Source: Syntrophobacterales bacterium
Lineage (GTDB): Bacteria > Desulfobacterota > Syntrophia > Syntrophales > UBA5619
Reading direction: 5' to 3'
Assembly: GCA_019429105.1 (NCBI GenBank)
Contig: JAHYJE010000012.1
Span: 1 to 64,000 of the forward strand
Length of the DNA stretch: 64,000 nucleotides
Part shown: piece by piece, positions 1-8,394 of the stretch
How the letters are laid out: each line of letters starts with the position of its first letter
Numbering within the stretch: position 1 is the stretch's first letter
The notes under the pieces: model-generated
Database searches by the model: none
Told to the model about the DNA's origin: nothing
What the model saw: the letters and a program-made list of their open reading frames with translations, nothing else
Program-made: the position numbers and the translations under genes

Positions 1-60
1 AGGATTCGGCGGGAATAACTCATTGCAGTTACGGCATATTTTCTCTTTTATTGGCTCCAT
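1..60 (-). CDS. 5' end of a gene leaving the window (CxxC protein)
   Basis: An ATG on the minus strand at position 60 opens a 20-codon reading frame that runs off the window edge without a stop. It begins MEPIKEKICRNC and so contains a Cys-x2-Cys pair, as in a zinc ribbon or rubredoxin-like knuckle. A Shine-Dalgarno core (AAGGAG on the minus strand, 72-77) lies about 11 bases upstream. Too little is visible to name a function. Confidence 0.45.
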   Translation of the reverse strand, partial: MEPIKEKICRNCNELFPPNP

Positions 61-375
61 TGACCTTGAATCTCCTTGGGGTCAATGGTAGAAGAAAATG
101 GAAGCTTTGTGAATTATGATAAAGAAATTGAGGGGAACAAAACGAAGAAAATGGAAGAAGAATATTTATAAATTTATTTCCAAGGAAGAAGACTCAGTTA
201 CGTCACACACCATGTTCGTCCCGCCAGCTTTAATACAATTCCAGGTCGCCGCTGGCAGGTTTTGCAATTGGCTCGATTAACCAACAGTTCTGCGGCGATT
301 GATTGTTTTACCCCCATTTGTCATTGCGAGCAAACCAAACTTCCAAGCGGCAAGTTCAATTTCCCGGCAACTGGT
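61..375. other. gene-free stretch upstream of the edge gene
   Basis: No convincing coding frame is seen here. It holds the ribosome binding site of the edge gene (72-77). At 259-274 it carries a 16-base exact match to the end of the MITE-like repeat found at 11.6, 51.4 and 53.4 kb. The rest of that repeat is absent, so this may be a relic or chance. Confidence 0.4.
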
Positions 376-1293
376 TCACTTGATTTCGAGCAGTTTGGCC
401 CGCGCTATTCTTGCCTGACTGGTATTGGGGAAATCCTTGGTAACCTGCTGTAAAAGCAGCCTGGCGCTATCCTTGTCTCCCAGTTTCAAAAACGAAAGCC
501 CCTGCTTGAGAAGGGCATAGGAGGTCTTGTTGCCTCCAGGAAAATCCTTTATTACCTTATCATACGCGACTATTGCCTTTTCATATTTTTTCTCGAAATA
601 ATAGCACTCGCCGATCCAGAATTGGACGTTGTCCGAGAATTCCGAGGCGGGATACTGTTTCAGGAAGCTTCCGAAAGCCTCCCGCGCTTTTTCGTACTTT
701 CCCTCTTTGAAAAGGGCAAATGCCGCCGCATACCGGGATGCCTTGTCCGTCTTGACCGGTTCAATGGTGGCGCCATCCTTGACAACCGGTTGCGCTGGCA
801 GGGGAGGTTTGTCGGCAGCAGCGCTGGAATTACGATGTTCCTCTTTCTTATCGATCCCCAGATAATTTTCAATAAAGTTTATCTTGAAGGTCAATGCATC
901 TATCTTTTCCCGGATGAACTTGTCTGCTTCCTGGCTTTTTACGGTTTTTGAGACTAATGAGGCATTTTCCTTGCGAATCTCCTCTTTTAAACTGTCAATC
1001 AGGCCTCTAAGTTGCTGAAGCTTTCCCCTGATATCGGTTATTTCTGTACGCAACTCGGCCTGAGCCGCCCGGATAGGGGGAAAATCAGCATTTGTTTTTT
1101 CAATTTTGTCTTGAAGACGGAGAATCTCTTCTTTAAGAGGCGGATATTGGCGTTCTATGGAAGCAATCTTTTCATTCTCCGCCTGTATCTGATAACTAAA
1201 TTCACCGCGCAGCCGATTGAGATCATCGGTCGTGGCACATCCGACCGCCAACAGGACAAATAAAGAGAAAAGAACCAAGAATTTCGCTCTCAC
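376..1293 (-). CDS. cpoB: Tol-Pal accessory protein CpoB/YbgF
   Basis: This periplasmic protein coordinates Tol-Pal action with peptidoglycan synthesis at the division site in characterised relatives. The 305-residue product starts with a hydrophobic signal ending in a lipobox-like LAVGC (Cys19), so it may be a lipoprotein, whereas E. coli CpoB is soluble. Residues about 25-115 are rich in charged heptads (coiled-coil trimerisation region). Residues about 185-305 carry tandem TPR-like repeats ending PNTSQARIARAKL. It is the last gene of the tolQRAB-pal-cpoB run, its usual place, and is separated from pal by a stem-loop. Confidence 0.9.
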   Translation of the reverse strand: MRAKFLVLFSLFVLLAVGCATTDDLNRLRGEFSYQIQAENEKIASIERQYPPLKEEILRLQDKIEKTNADFPPIRAAQAELRTEITDIRGKLQQLRGLIDSLKEEIRKENASLVSKTVKSQEADKFIREKIDALTFKINFIENYLGIDKKEEHRNSSAAADKPPLPAQPVVKDGATIEPVKTDKASRYAAAFALFKEGKYEKAREAFGSFLKQYPASEFSDNVQFWIGECYYFEKKYEKAIVAYDKVIKDFPGGNKTSYALLKQGLSFLKLGDKDSARLLLQQVTKDFPNTSQARIARAKLLEIK

Positions 1294-1363
1294 TGATCTT
1301 AACCTCCCTTACATTATCGTAACTGCTCATTCTGAGGCCCACACCGTCATGTAAAAAGACAAA

Positions 1364-1394
1364 TCCTGCAATCCAAGAAAAGCAGATTGCAGGA
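1364..1394 (-). terminator. stem-loop between pal and cpoB
   Basis: A perfect 10-base inverted repeat (TCCTGCAATC / GATTGCAGGA) with an 11-base loop is followed on the minus strand by a T-rich run. It lies in the 179-base gap between pal and cpoB. It could be a partial terminator that lowers cpoB expression, or an mRNA end stabiliser. Confidence 0.45.
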
Positions 1395-1472
1395 CTTATC
1401 CGCATGAGGAGCTGCTCCAAACCTCAATAAGCAAGCGAAAAGCACAAACCCCGGTTGAATTTAAGCTTAATT

Positions 1473-2102
1473 TTAAGGATTAACTACAAAATGCGCCCTT
1501 CTGTTTTTGGCCCATGCCACTTCATTACTGCCCTTGTCCAAAGGATTTTCCTCGCCGTAGCTTATCGTCTTGATTCGATCCTTGGCTATACCCAAATCAA
1601 CAAGAAACTTGGCGGCTTCATTGGCCCGCTTTTCTCCCAAGGCAAGGTTGTATTCAACGGTGCCCCGCTCATCGCAATGTCCCTCGACAACAAGCTTGGC
1701 ACTTCCGTATTTCAGGTAAGCCGGCGCGGCCTTCTTTAAAATATCCTGGGCTTCCGGTTTGAGATTATACTTGTCATAATCGAAGTTAATATCGGCAATC
1801 TGCAGTTCCTTAAGCATTGCCGCCTTAGCCGCAGCTTCCTTTGCCGCAGCTTCCCTTGCCGCCTTTTCCGCAGCCTCCCGCAAGGCCTGCTCGCGCAGGG
1901 CGCGCTCCCTGGCGGCTGCATCATCGGTAGTCGCCTTCGGAGCCACGTCCTTCACCGCGGTCTGGGGAACAACTGCTTGCTGCACTTGCGAAACACCGGC
2001 GCCATCCTTGATGGCCGCTTTTTTGGCGCAACCGGTTGTCAACGAAATAGAAACAAAAAGAACCAACAACATCAGACCGAACAAATTAAAACCTCGTCTC
2101 AT
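1473..2102 (-). CDS. pal: peptidoglycan-associated lipoprotein Pal
   Basis: Pal anchors the outer membrane to peptidoglycan and is the outer-membrane partner of TolB and TolA. The 209-residue product has a lipoprotein signal with lipobox LTTGC (Cys25). An Ala/Glu/Lys-rich helical linker covers about 60-97. An OmpA-like peptidoglycan-binding domain (about 98-209) contains the diagnostic VEGHCDERGTVEYN. The helical linker is longer than in E. coli Pal. It lies directly downstream of tolB. Confidence 0.95.
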   Translation of the reverse strand: MRRGFNLFGLMLLVLFVSISLTTGCAKKAAIKDGAGVSQVQQAVVPQTAVKDVAPKATTDDAAARERALREQALREAAEKAAREAAAKEAAAKAAMLKELQIADINFDYDKYNLKPEAQDILKKAAPAYLKYGSAKLVVEGHCDERGTVEYNLALGEKRANEAAKFLVDLGIAKDRIKTISYGEENPLDKGSNEVAWAKNRRAHFVVNP

Positions 2103-2209
2103 TGTAAATCTCCTTTCTTATGCATTAGTTTTTTTAGTATGAACTTTCGTTATCAAACTAAATGCAGCTTATAGATACATGAAGATTAAAAAGCAAGATA
2201 AAAATTGGT

Positions 2210-3523
2210 CTATTTCAAGCGCGGCGACCAAGCGGCGCTTTGACAGCCATCCTTGTCTTCATAAAGTACTCTCACGTTCTTGCCGTCGGCGTTCATGATT
2301 TCTATCCGACTGCGACCGTAACCGCTGACGCTGTAGGCCAGATATCTGCCGTCTGGCGACCATGACGGACTTTCATGATCCCAGGGATCGAAAGTCAACT
2401 GCTGGGGCTCGCCGCCGGCAATATCTATTAAAAAAAGCTGAAAACGGCCATTTACGGAACCTTCGTACGCAATCTTGCCGCCCCGGGGCGACCAGGCAGG
2501 CGTGGTATTGTAGTTGCCCTGACGGGTCAGCAATCGCACATTGCCCCCATCGGCCTCCATTATATACACTTGCGGAGCGCCGTTGCGATTGGAAACGAAG
2601 GCAACGCTTTTTTCATCCGGCGAGCGCACCGGCGAGACGTCTATCGAAAAATCGCGGGTAAGACGCTGCAGCAGGGAGTTTTTAACATTCATATCGTAGA
2701 TATCGGCATTGCCTTCACGACTGAGGGTGACAAGCAGCATCTCCCCGTTTTTCGACCATGATCCGGGAAGATTTACCCCTCGGTAGGAAGCGAGTTTTTT
2801 CGTTGTTCCGCTCTCCAAATTCCGCATATAGATATCCGGATTGCCGTCCTTGTAAGAGGTGAAAGCCAGGAACCTTCCATCAGCCGACCAGCGGGGCGCA
2901 AGAGTCAGAGAATTGTAATTGGTAATGCGGCGCAGGTCGGACCCGTCAAAGTTTATCGTGTAGATCTCTTTTGCTGTTCCGTTTTTTTTGACAAAGGCAA
3001 TGCGCGTGTTGAAATTTCCGCTCTCACCGGTCAGGACAGACAGCAGCTCGTCCACAAACCGCAGCACCATCTTTTTTTTATCTTCCGGTTTGCCGAGATA
3101 ACGTTTGCCGAGAACGAGTTCCCCCTTCACCACGTCAAACAGGCGAAACTCCGCCGTCAACCCTTGAGTGTTAGTCTGAAAACCGCCCTTGACAAGGTAT
3201 TCGGCGCCGATTGTCGTCCAATCGTCAAAGTGGATGCCCTCCGCGGTAATTCCGGCTTTTTGCTGATCTTCCAGAAATGACTTTCGGTCAAGTATATGAA
3301 AATAGCCGGTAATTTCCAGGCAGCGGGAAAGTTCGTCGGCGAACCAGGTATTGAGGTTATCTGCCTTGGCCACCGGCGCCAGGGGTTTAAATTCGGCAAC
3401 GGCAAGCGGAAATTTATGGAAAGAAGGGGAATCTATATCCAGGTAAACCTTCCCCCAGACATCTCCGGAAGCAGTGAAAAAGAGAGCGAACAGGATAAAA
3501 ATCATCTTTAATTGGTTGCGCAT
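2210..3523 (-). CDS. tolB: Tol-Pal system beta-propeller protein TolB
   Basis: TolB is the periplasmic protein that shuttles between Pal and TolA. The 437-residue product has an N-terminal signal (about 1-24), an alpha/beta domain to about 160, and a six-bladed propeller with repeated WSxDG blades (PRWSADGRFLAF, PAWSPRGGKIAY, PSWSPDGRYLAY). Its length is normal for the family. It sits between tolA and pal in the conserved order, 25 bases after tolA. Confidence 0.95.
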   Translation of the reverse strand: MRNQLKMIFILFALFFTASGDVWGKVYLDIDSPSFHKFPLAVAEFKPLAPVAKADNLNTWFADELSRCLEITGYFHILDRKSFLEDQQKAGITAEGIHFDDWTTIGAEYLVKGGFQTNTQGLTAEFRLFDVVKGELVLGKRYLGKPEDKKKMVLRFVDELLSVLTGESGNFNTRIAFVKKNGTAKEIYTINFDGSDLRRITNYNSLTLAPRWSADGRFLAFTSYKDGNPDIYMRNLESGTTKKLASYRGVNLPGSWSKNGEMLLVTLSREGNADIYDMNVKNSLLQRLTRDFSIDVSPVRSPDEKSVAFVSNRNGAPQVYIMEADGGNVRLLTRQGNYNTTPAWSPRGGKIAYEGSVNGRFQLFLIDIAGGEPQQLTFDPWDHESPSWSPDGRYLAYSVSGYGRSRIEIMNADGKNVRVLYEDKDGCQSAAWSPRLK

Positions 3524-3548
3524 TTTGACTTTCCTGAAGATAAATTTC

Positions 3549-4388
3549 CTAATTCATTAATTCAGAGGAGTGAAAGCGGATGCCGATATTCAAGTTGTTG
3601 CCGGTGAGCCAATCGGGCAAGGGCGGCAACGGGCTCGCTTTTTGAATTGCCTTCATGGCTGATTCGTCAAAATACCGGTTCCCTGATGGTTTTTCAAATC
3701 GAACCTCCGTAACCGCGCCGGTGCGAAGAATCGTTATCGAAATGACTGACTCCAGCGCTGTTTTGGGGATCATCCCGACCGGCAGCGCCCACTGCCCTTT
3801 AATTCGGAGCCATATTACCCGGTAATAAGCGTTGACTCTTGCATCTCCACCGGCATCCCCGCCGGCCGCCCCGCCGGAAGAAGCTGCCACGCCGCTGCCT
3901 GCCTCGACTGCGCCTTTCGCCTTTTCGGCCAAACCAGAGGTTCCGGCACTTGCCGTTCTATTCGAGGCGCCGGCCTGCTCCGGCGACCTTTGCGGCTCCC
4001 CGCTGGCAGCGGTTTTTTTTCTGATATTCTCTATCGCCTTCTCCACGGCGCGCTCATCCCGGCCACGGTTCTCTATTCTGCTGATCGGAACGGCAGGCAA
4101 GGCGGCCGAACTCCTTTTTACTGTCGTCTCAACCCGCTTTACCCCCTTGAACTCTTTTTCAACAGCGCGGGCATCGCCGCCGCTTGAGGAGGCATTGCCA
4201 CTTGCCGTAAACCCCCCGGGGGCCTCAACAAGAGAAACATTATAGACGGGACCAAAGGTGAGCTTCGGAGAAGGAAACGAAGGGGACAAAACAAGGAGGG
4301 CGAAAAGCGCCGCGTGCAGCAGCAATGACAAAACCAACGTGCCCTTCAAACCGCCTATCGCGCAACCTCTGTCGAACCCTTCGACCAT
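3549..4388 (-). CDS. tolA: TolA/TonB-type energy-transducing protein
   Basis: This inner-membrane protein links the TolQR motor to TolB and Pal. The 279-residue product has one N-terminal membrane helix (about 17-36), then a Gly/Ala/Ser/Lys-rich periplasmic stretch. It ends in a TonB/TolA C-terminal domain (about 190-279) with YYRVIWLRIKGQW and a GAVTEVRFEKPSGNRYFDESA segment. It is shorter than E. coli TolA (421) because the central helical domain is small. The start codon overlaps the tolR stop as TGATG, suggesting translational coupling. Confidence 0.88.
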   Translation of the reverse strand: MVEGFDRGCAIGGLKGTLVLSLLLHAALFALLVLSPSFPSPKLTFGPVYNVSLVEAPGGFTASGNASSSGGDARAVEKEFKGVKRVETTVKRSSAALPAVPISRIENRGRDERAVEKAIENIRKKTAASGEPQRSPEQAGASNRTASAGTSGLAEKAKGAVEAGSGVAASSGGAAGGDAGGDARVNAYYRVIWLRIKGQWALPVGMIPKTALESVISITILRTGAVTEVRFEKPSGNRYFDESAMKAIQKASPLPPLPDWLTGNNLNIGIRFHSSELMN

Positions 4389-4816
4389 CAGCGCCGCTCC
4401 TCGGGCGGCTCGGTTATCATGCCGAGCTTGTCCACACCAGCCTTTCTCACCGCCGCCATCACCTCGACCACAAACCCGTAAGGAACATTCCGGTCGGCCC
4501 GGAGATAAACTTCCCGGTCTATTCTCTGCTTAAAGATGCTTTCCAGCTTGACGCCGAGATCGGAGAGTTTAAGCGGACTTCTGTTGATAAATATCTCCCG
4601 GGCCTCGTTTATCGTCAAAACAATCTTTTCCTCTGCAACATCCACGCTTTTGGCCTTCACCCGCGGCAAATTTACATCGATCCCCGTCTGCAGCATCGGC
4701 GCGGTAACCATAAAGATTACCAAAAGCACCAGCATCACATCCACAAGGGGGGTAACGTTTATTTCGGCCATGGGGCGGTCGTAACCGTTGTTATTTCTGC
4801 GTCTCGAATATCTCAT
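4388..4816 (-). CDS. tolR: biopolymer transport protein TolR/ExbD
   Basis: TolR is the motor subunit that uses proton motive force with TolQ. The 142-residue product has a single membrane helix near 20-42 with the conserved proton-path motif PLVDVMLVLLVIF (Asp in the helix). A periplasmic ExbD fold follows with an EVYLRADRNVPYG segment. Length and position between tolQ and tolA are typical. Family ExbD is an alternative name, but the pal/tolB context favours TolR. Confidence 0.93.
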   Translation of the reverse strand: MRYSRRRNNNGYDRPMAEINVTPLVDVMLVLLVIFMVTAPMLQTGIDVNLPRVKAKSVDVAEEKIVLTINEAREIFINRSPLKLSDLGVKLESIFKQRIDREVYLRADRNVPYGFVVEVMAAVRKAGVDKLGMITEPPEERR

Positions 4817-4822
4817 GTCATC

Positions 4823-5572
4823 TCACTTTTTTACATAAAAACGTTCTATTATATTGACAAGTTCTGATGAAAAGCCATCCATCTCCGCGGTCATGCCCTT
4901 CACCTTGTTCAGATAATAGTTGTAGAAAATGACCGCGGGGATGGCCGCCGCCAGACCGGCCGCCGTGGCAATCAGGGCCTCCGAGATCCCCGGCGCGACA
5001 ACCGCGAGCGTCGCCGAACCGCGGGCGCCGATGCCCTTGAAGGTATCCATGATGCCCCAGACCGTCCCGAACAGGCCGATAAAGGGGCTGGCGCTGCCCG
5101 TCGTCGCCAGAAATCCGAGCGCCGCTTCCAGCTTTGTCGTCTCCATGTCGCAGGCCCTGTTCAGGGACCGCTCTACATTGTCGATTGCGCCTATTTCCAG
5201 ATTCGCCGCCAGGTTATCCGCGGCATCCCGGCCGACGACGTTTCCGCGGGCCGCCCGGGCAATCTTGACAAGCTCGTTGTAACCGCTGTTGAATACCCCG
5301 GCCAGGGTCGAATTTCGCATCCTTTTTGATTCGGGATATATTTCCGACAGTTTTGTACCCTTCATGTAGATATTCAAAAATAACTCATTTTCCTTGGTTA
5401 TTTTTCTCATGCTGAAATATTTCATCAGGATAATGGCCCAGGAAACAACGGAAAAAACAAAAAGCAGCAGCAGAACCAGTTGAACTATAAACCCGGCATT
5501 CAGCACCATGTCAAAAAGACTGCCATGAAAATTGCCGCCAAGATTCATCGTGGCGATTGATGTCTCTTTCAC
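4823..5572 (-). CDS. tolQ: Tol-Pal motor protein TolQ (MotA/TolQ/ExbB)
   Basis: TolQ is the proton-channel partner of TolR. The 249-residue product has an N-terminal membrane helix (about 26-48), a cytoplasmic loop, and two C-terminal helices (about 165-185 and 195-220). The family signature ATTGSASPFIGLFGTVWGIM lies at the start of the second helix. It is the first gene of the tol run and follows epmA by 31 bases, so the tol genes may be co-transcribed with the EF-P modification genes. Confidence 0.94.
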   Translation of the reverse strand: MKETSIATMNLGGNFHGSLFDMVLNAGFIVQLVLLLLFVFSVVSWAIILMKYFSMRKITKENELFLNIYMKGTKLSEIYPESKRMRNSTLAGVFNSGYNELVKIARAARGNVVGRDAADNLAANLEIGAIDNVERSLNRACDMETTKLEAALGFLATTGSASPFIGLFGTVWGIMDTFKGIGARGSATLAVVAPGISEALIATAAGLAAAIPAVIFYNYYLNKVKGMTAEMDGFSSELVNIIERFYVKK

Positions 5573-5603
5573 TGAAGATCTCCTTTATTGAAAATGATAT
5601 TTT

Positions 5604-6533
5604 CTACAGCAATTCCGGGGTAAAGGCGACGACCTCGTCTATCCTTTTTCTGCCGGCAAAAAGCATGGCGAGCCGATCCACTCCCAGGGCAATCCCCGCA
5701 GAGGGCGGCATTTGCGGGAGGGAATCGAGAAAAAACTCCGGTATTGGATACACGGAGGAACCGTTTTTCTCACGCTCCCGCGAGGCCTCCTCGAACCGGC
5801 GCCTCTGTTCCTCGGCATCGGTAAGCTCCGAAAAGGCATTGGCTATTTCAATTCCGTCGATATACAGCTCAAAGCGCTCAGCTTTGCTTGGGTCATCTTC
5901 CTTTAGACGCGCCAGCGCGCTTTGCTCCTGCGGATAATCATAAAGAAAAACAGGCGCATCAACGCCTAAGTTCGGCTCTACCCTCTCAGTCAGCCGCTCT
6001 TCGAAGCAATCCTTAGCCAGCGCCTCGGAAACATCCATCCTTGCATAGCGGAGAAATGCCTCCCCGACGGTTATTCGCTCCCACGGCTTATCCAGAATCA
6101 CCAGTCCGCCCCGGCGAGAGATAAAACTGGAGACGCCGAGCTCGCCTGCGATTCCCGAAAGCAGCTCCTCGCAGTCGTCCATGAGCGCCCGGTAATCGGC
6201 GTTTGCCCTGTACCACTCGAGAATGGTAAATTCCGGCAAATGACGTTCTCCGCGCTCTTTGTCCCGAAAACATTTACAAAGCTGATAGATTCTTTCATAG
6301 CCTGCCGCCAGAAGCCTCTTCATGCACAACTCCGGAGAGGTCTGCAGAAACCACTTGCCGGCGGCAACTGCGTCTATATGAACCTCCGGGGCCGGCGCCG
6401 GAATAAGAAGCGGCGTCTCAACTTCCAGAAAATCCCGCTCCCGGAAAAAACGGCGGACAGCCTGGATCATCCTGGCGCGTACACGCAGGTCGTCAAATTT
6501 GGCGGCCAGCTTCCAGGAATGATTGTCTGTCAT
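5604..6533 (-). CDS. epmA: EF-P--(R)-beta-lysine ligase EpmA
   Basis: EpmA (PoxA/GenX) is a class II lysyl-tRNA synthetase paralogue that attaches beta-lysine to a lysine of elongation factor P. The 309-residue product has class II motif 2 (FRDKERGERHLPEFTILEWY) and motif 3 (GIALGVDRLAMLFAG). It has no N-terminal anticodon-binding OB domain, which separates it from LysS (about 500 residues). Its start overlaps the efp stop by 4 bases (ATGA), so modifier and substrate are translationally coupled. Confidence 0.93.
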   Translation of the reverse strand: MTDNHSWKLAAKFDDLRVRARMIQAVRRFFRERDFLEVETPLLIPAPAPEVHIDAVAAGKWFLQTSPELCMKRLLAAGYERIYQLCKCFRDKERGERHLPEFTILEWYRANADYRALMDDCEELLSGIAGELGVSSFISRRGGLVILDKPWERITVGEAFLRYARMDVSEALAKDCFEERLTERVEPNLGVDAPVFLYDYPQEQSALARLKEDDPSKAERFELYIDGIEIANAFSELTDAEEQRRRFEEASREREKNGSSVYPIPEFFLDSLPQMPPSAGIALGVDRLAMLFAGRKRIDEVVAFTPELL

Positions 6534-7093
6534 CCCTTGACCCGGGTGAGATATTCGCCGCTGCGGGTGTCGATCCGGATCTTTTCGCCTTCTTCGATGA
6601 AGGGGGGAACCTGAAGCTGGTAACCGGTCTGGACGGTAACCGGCTTGGTGTTGCCCGAAACGGAATCGCCCCTGGCCCAGGGTTCGGCGCTGGTCACGAC
6701 AACATCTATGAAATTGGGAACGGTGATCCCCAATGGCTTGTTTTCAAAGAGCAGGACCTCGACCTCGATGTTATCAAGCAGGAAATTGCTGGCCTCGCCT
6801 ACCTGAGCCTCGGTCAGAAAAACCTGTTCGTAGCTTTCGTTATCCATAAAACAGTACTTGTCGCCCTCGTGATAGAGGTACTGCATCTTTTTTTCCTGCA
6901 GATCAGCCGTCTCAAACATATCAACCGAACGAAAGGTACGTTCAAACTGGTTTCCATTGACCATGTTTTTCAGCTTGCACCGGTAGAGCGCCTGCCCCTT
7001 CCCCGGCTTTACAAAATTGAACTCCGTCACGATGTACGGATCATTCTCTATCTTGATCCTCAATCCTTTTCTTAGATCACTGGCTGCGTACAT
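6530..7093 (-). CDS. efp: translation elongation factor P
   Basis: EF-P rescues ribosomes stalled at polyproline stretches. The 187-residue product has the three-domain EF-P length and begins MYAASDLRKG. The modification loop reads FVKPGKGQA, placing the acceptor lysine at residue 32 (E. coli Lys34). The presence of this Lys, not Arg, fits lysylation by the adjacent EpmA. A Shine-Dalgarno GGAGAAG lies just before the ATG. Confidence 0.96.
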   Translation of the reverse strand: MYAASDLRKGLRIKIENDPYIVTEFNFVKPGKGQALYRCKLKNMVNGNQFERTFRSVDMFETADLQEKKMQYLYHEGDKYCFMDNESYEQVFLTEAQVGEASNFLLDNIEVEVLLFENKPLGITVPNFIDVVVTSAEPWARGDSVSGNTKPVTVQTGYQLQVPPFIEEGEKIRIDTRSGEYLTRVKG

Positions 7094-7227
7094 GAATTTC
7101 TCTTCTCCTTTGGATTATGTCTGCGGTCTGCCGCCGCATCAAATATTTTTTGTTTCAGCTACATAGCCCAATAGCTAAAAAACTCTGTTTTCATAGTACA
7201 TTTCCCCGGGATTGTCAAAATAATGTT

Positions 7228-8295
7228 TTATTTCTGATTCTTTTCGGGAAGAAGGGAAAAGGGCTGAAGCGGTATTTTTCCGCGTCCCCCCGGGCTGTCA
7301 ATCACAAACCGCGGCAGGCAGAGTCCGGAGATGTTGCGCCAGAGTTTCTCCATAATCTCCATGCCGACGCAGATATCCGTCCGGAAATGATCGGTTCCGC
7401 GAACGGGGTCGCATTGAAACAGATAGTAGGGACGTACGGATATCCGCTCCAGCGAGTACAGCAGTTCCTTCATCGTCTCGTAGTCGTCGTTTACGCCTTT
7501 GAGCAGTACAGACTGGTTGCTGACGGGAATGCCCGCTTCAAGCAGCATCTCACAGGCCCTGGCCGCTTCCGGGGTGATTTCGCGGCGGTGGTTGAACTGC
7601 GTATTGAACCACAGGGGCCGATGGCGCCGCAGCATTGCGCACAGCTCTTTTGTGATCCGCATCGGCAAGACAGCCGGCGCCCGGCTGCCGATCCGCAGCG
7701 ACTGCACATTGGGCAGGGCTTTAAGCGAACCCAGAAACCAGTCGAGAGTCGCCTCGGGCATCATCAAGGGATCCCCGCCCGAAACAATTACCTCCCGCAC
7801 TTCCGGGGTGCGCGCCACACAAGAGATCATCGCCTGGAGCCTGTCCCTTGTGGTAGAGCTTTCCTTTTCCCAGAGCCGTTTTCGGTTGCAATGCCGACAG
7901 TAAACAGCGCAGGTGTTGGTGACAATCGCCAGGCAACGATCGGGATAGCGGTGAACCAACCCCGGAACGGGCATGTCTCTTGCCTCGTTCAGCGGATCTT
8001 CCACCCCGCCCAGCGAAAAGTTTATTTCCCGGGGGTCGGGAAAGCACTGCCTCCGCAGGGGGTCATTTTCGTCGGCAGGATCAAAAAGCGAGATAAAATA
8101 GGGGGTAATCGCCACTGGATATTCTTTAAGAACCTTGCGCCAGAAAGAAAGAGCCGCAACCGGCGTCTTCAGCAAGACACCCAGCTCGCTTAACGAACGC
8201 ACCCGGTTGCGGAACTGCCACCGCCAATCATTCCATTCGGCCGCGGAAAACATTTCTTTATCGATTACCCCGGCAATCTTAACCCTGTTTGCCAC
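7228..8295 (-). CDS. epmB: KamA-family radical SAM aminomutase, probable EF-P lysine 2,3-aminomutase
   Basis: This enzyme would convert lysine to beta-lysine for EpmA. The 355-residue product has the radical SAM cluster motif CAVYCRHC (Cx3Cx2C) and a C-terminal SPGGRGK segment holding the PLP lysine. Its start (AEWNDWRWQFRNRV) and NTCAVYCRHCNRKR resemble KamA lysine 2,3-aminomutase more than short EpmB, yet it lacks most of KamA's C-terminal extension. Adjacency to efp and epmA suggests the EF-P role. A lysine-degrading KamA is the alternative. Confidence 0.82.
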   Translation of the reverse strand: MANRVKIAGVIDKEMFSAAEWNDWRWQFRNRVRSLSELGVLLKTPVAALSFWRKVLKEYPVAITPYFISLFDPADENDPLRRQCFPDPREINFSLGGVEDPLNEARDMPVPGLVHRYPDRCLAIVTNTCAVYCRHCNRKRLWEKESSTTRDRLQAMISCVARTPEVREVIVSGGDPLMMPEATLDWFLGSLKALPNVQSLRIGSRAPAVLPMRITKELCAMLRRHRPLWFNTQFNHRREITPEAARACEMLLEAGIPVSNQSVLLKGVNDDYETMKELLYSLERISVRPYYLFQCDPVRGTDHFRTDICVGMEIMEKLWRNISGLCLPRFVIDSPGGRGKIPLQPFSLLPEKNQK

Positions 8296-8394
8296 AAGAC
8301 ACCATCTTCCCTCCCCCGTCCAGGCGCGAAGTAACTGTAACTAATTAGGTTGTTTAGACAAACGATCCACCTGAGTAGTTACTGTTTTTTCAGA

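Noticed and set aside
7117-8193. 358-codon plus-strand frame
   Set aside because: Antisense to the aminomutase; the His/Arg-rich product has no domain.
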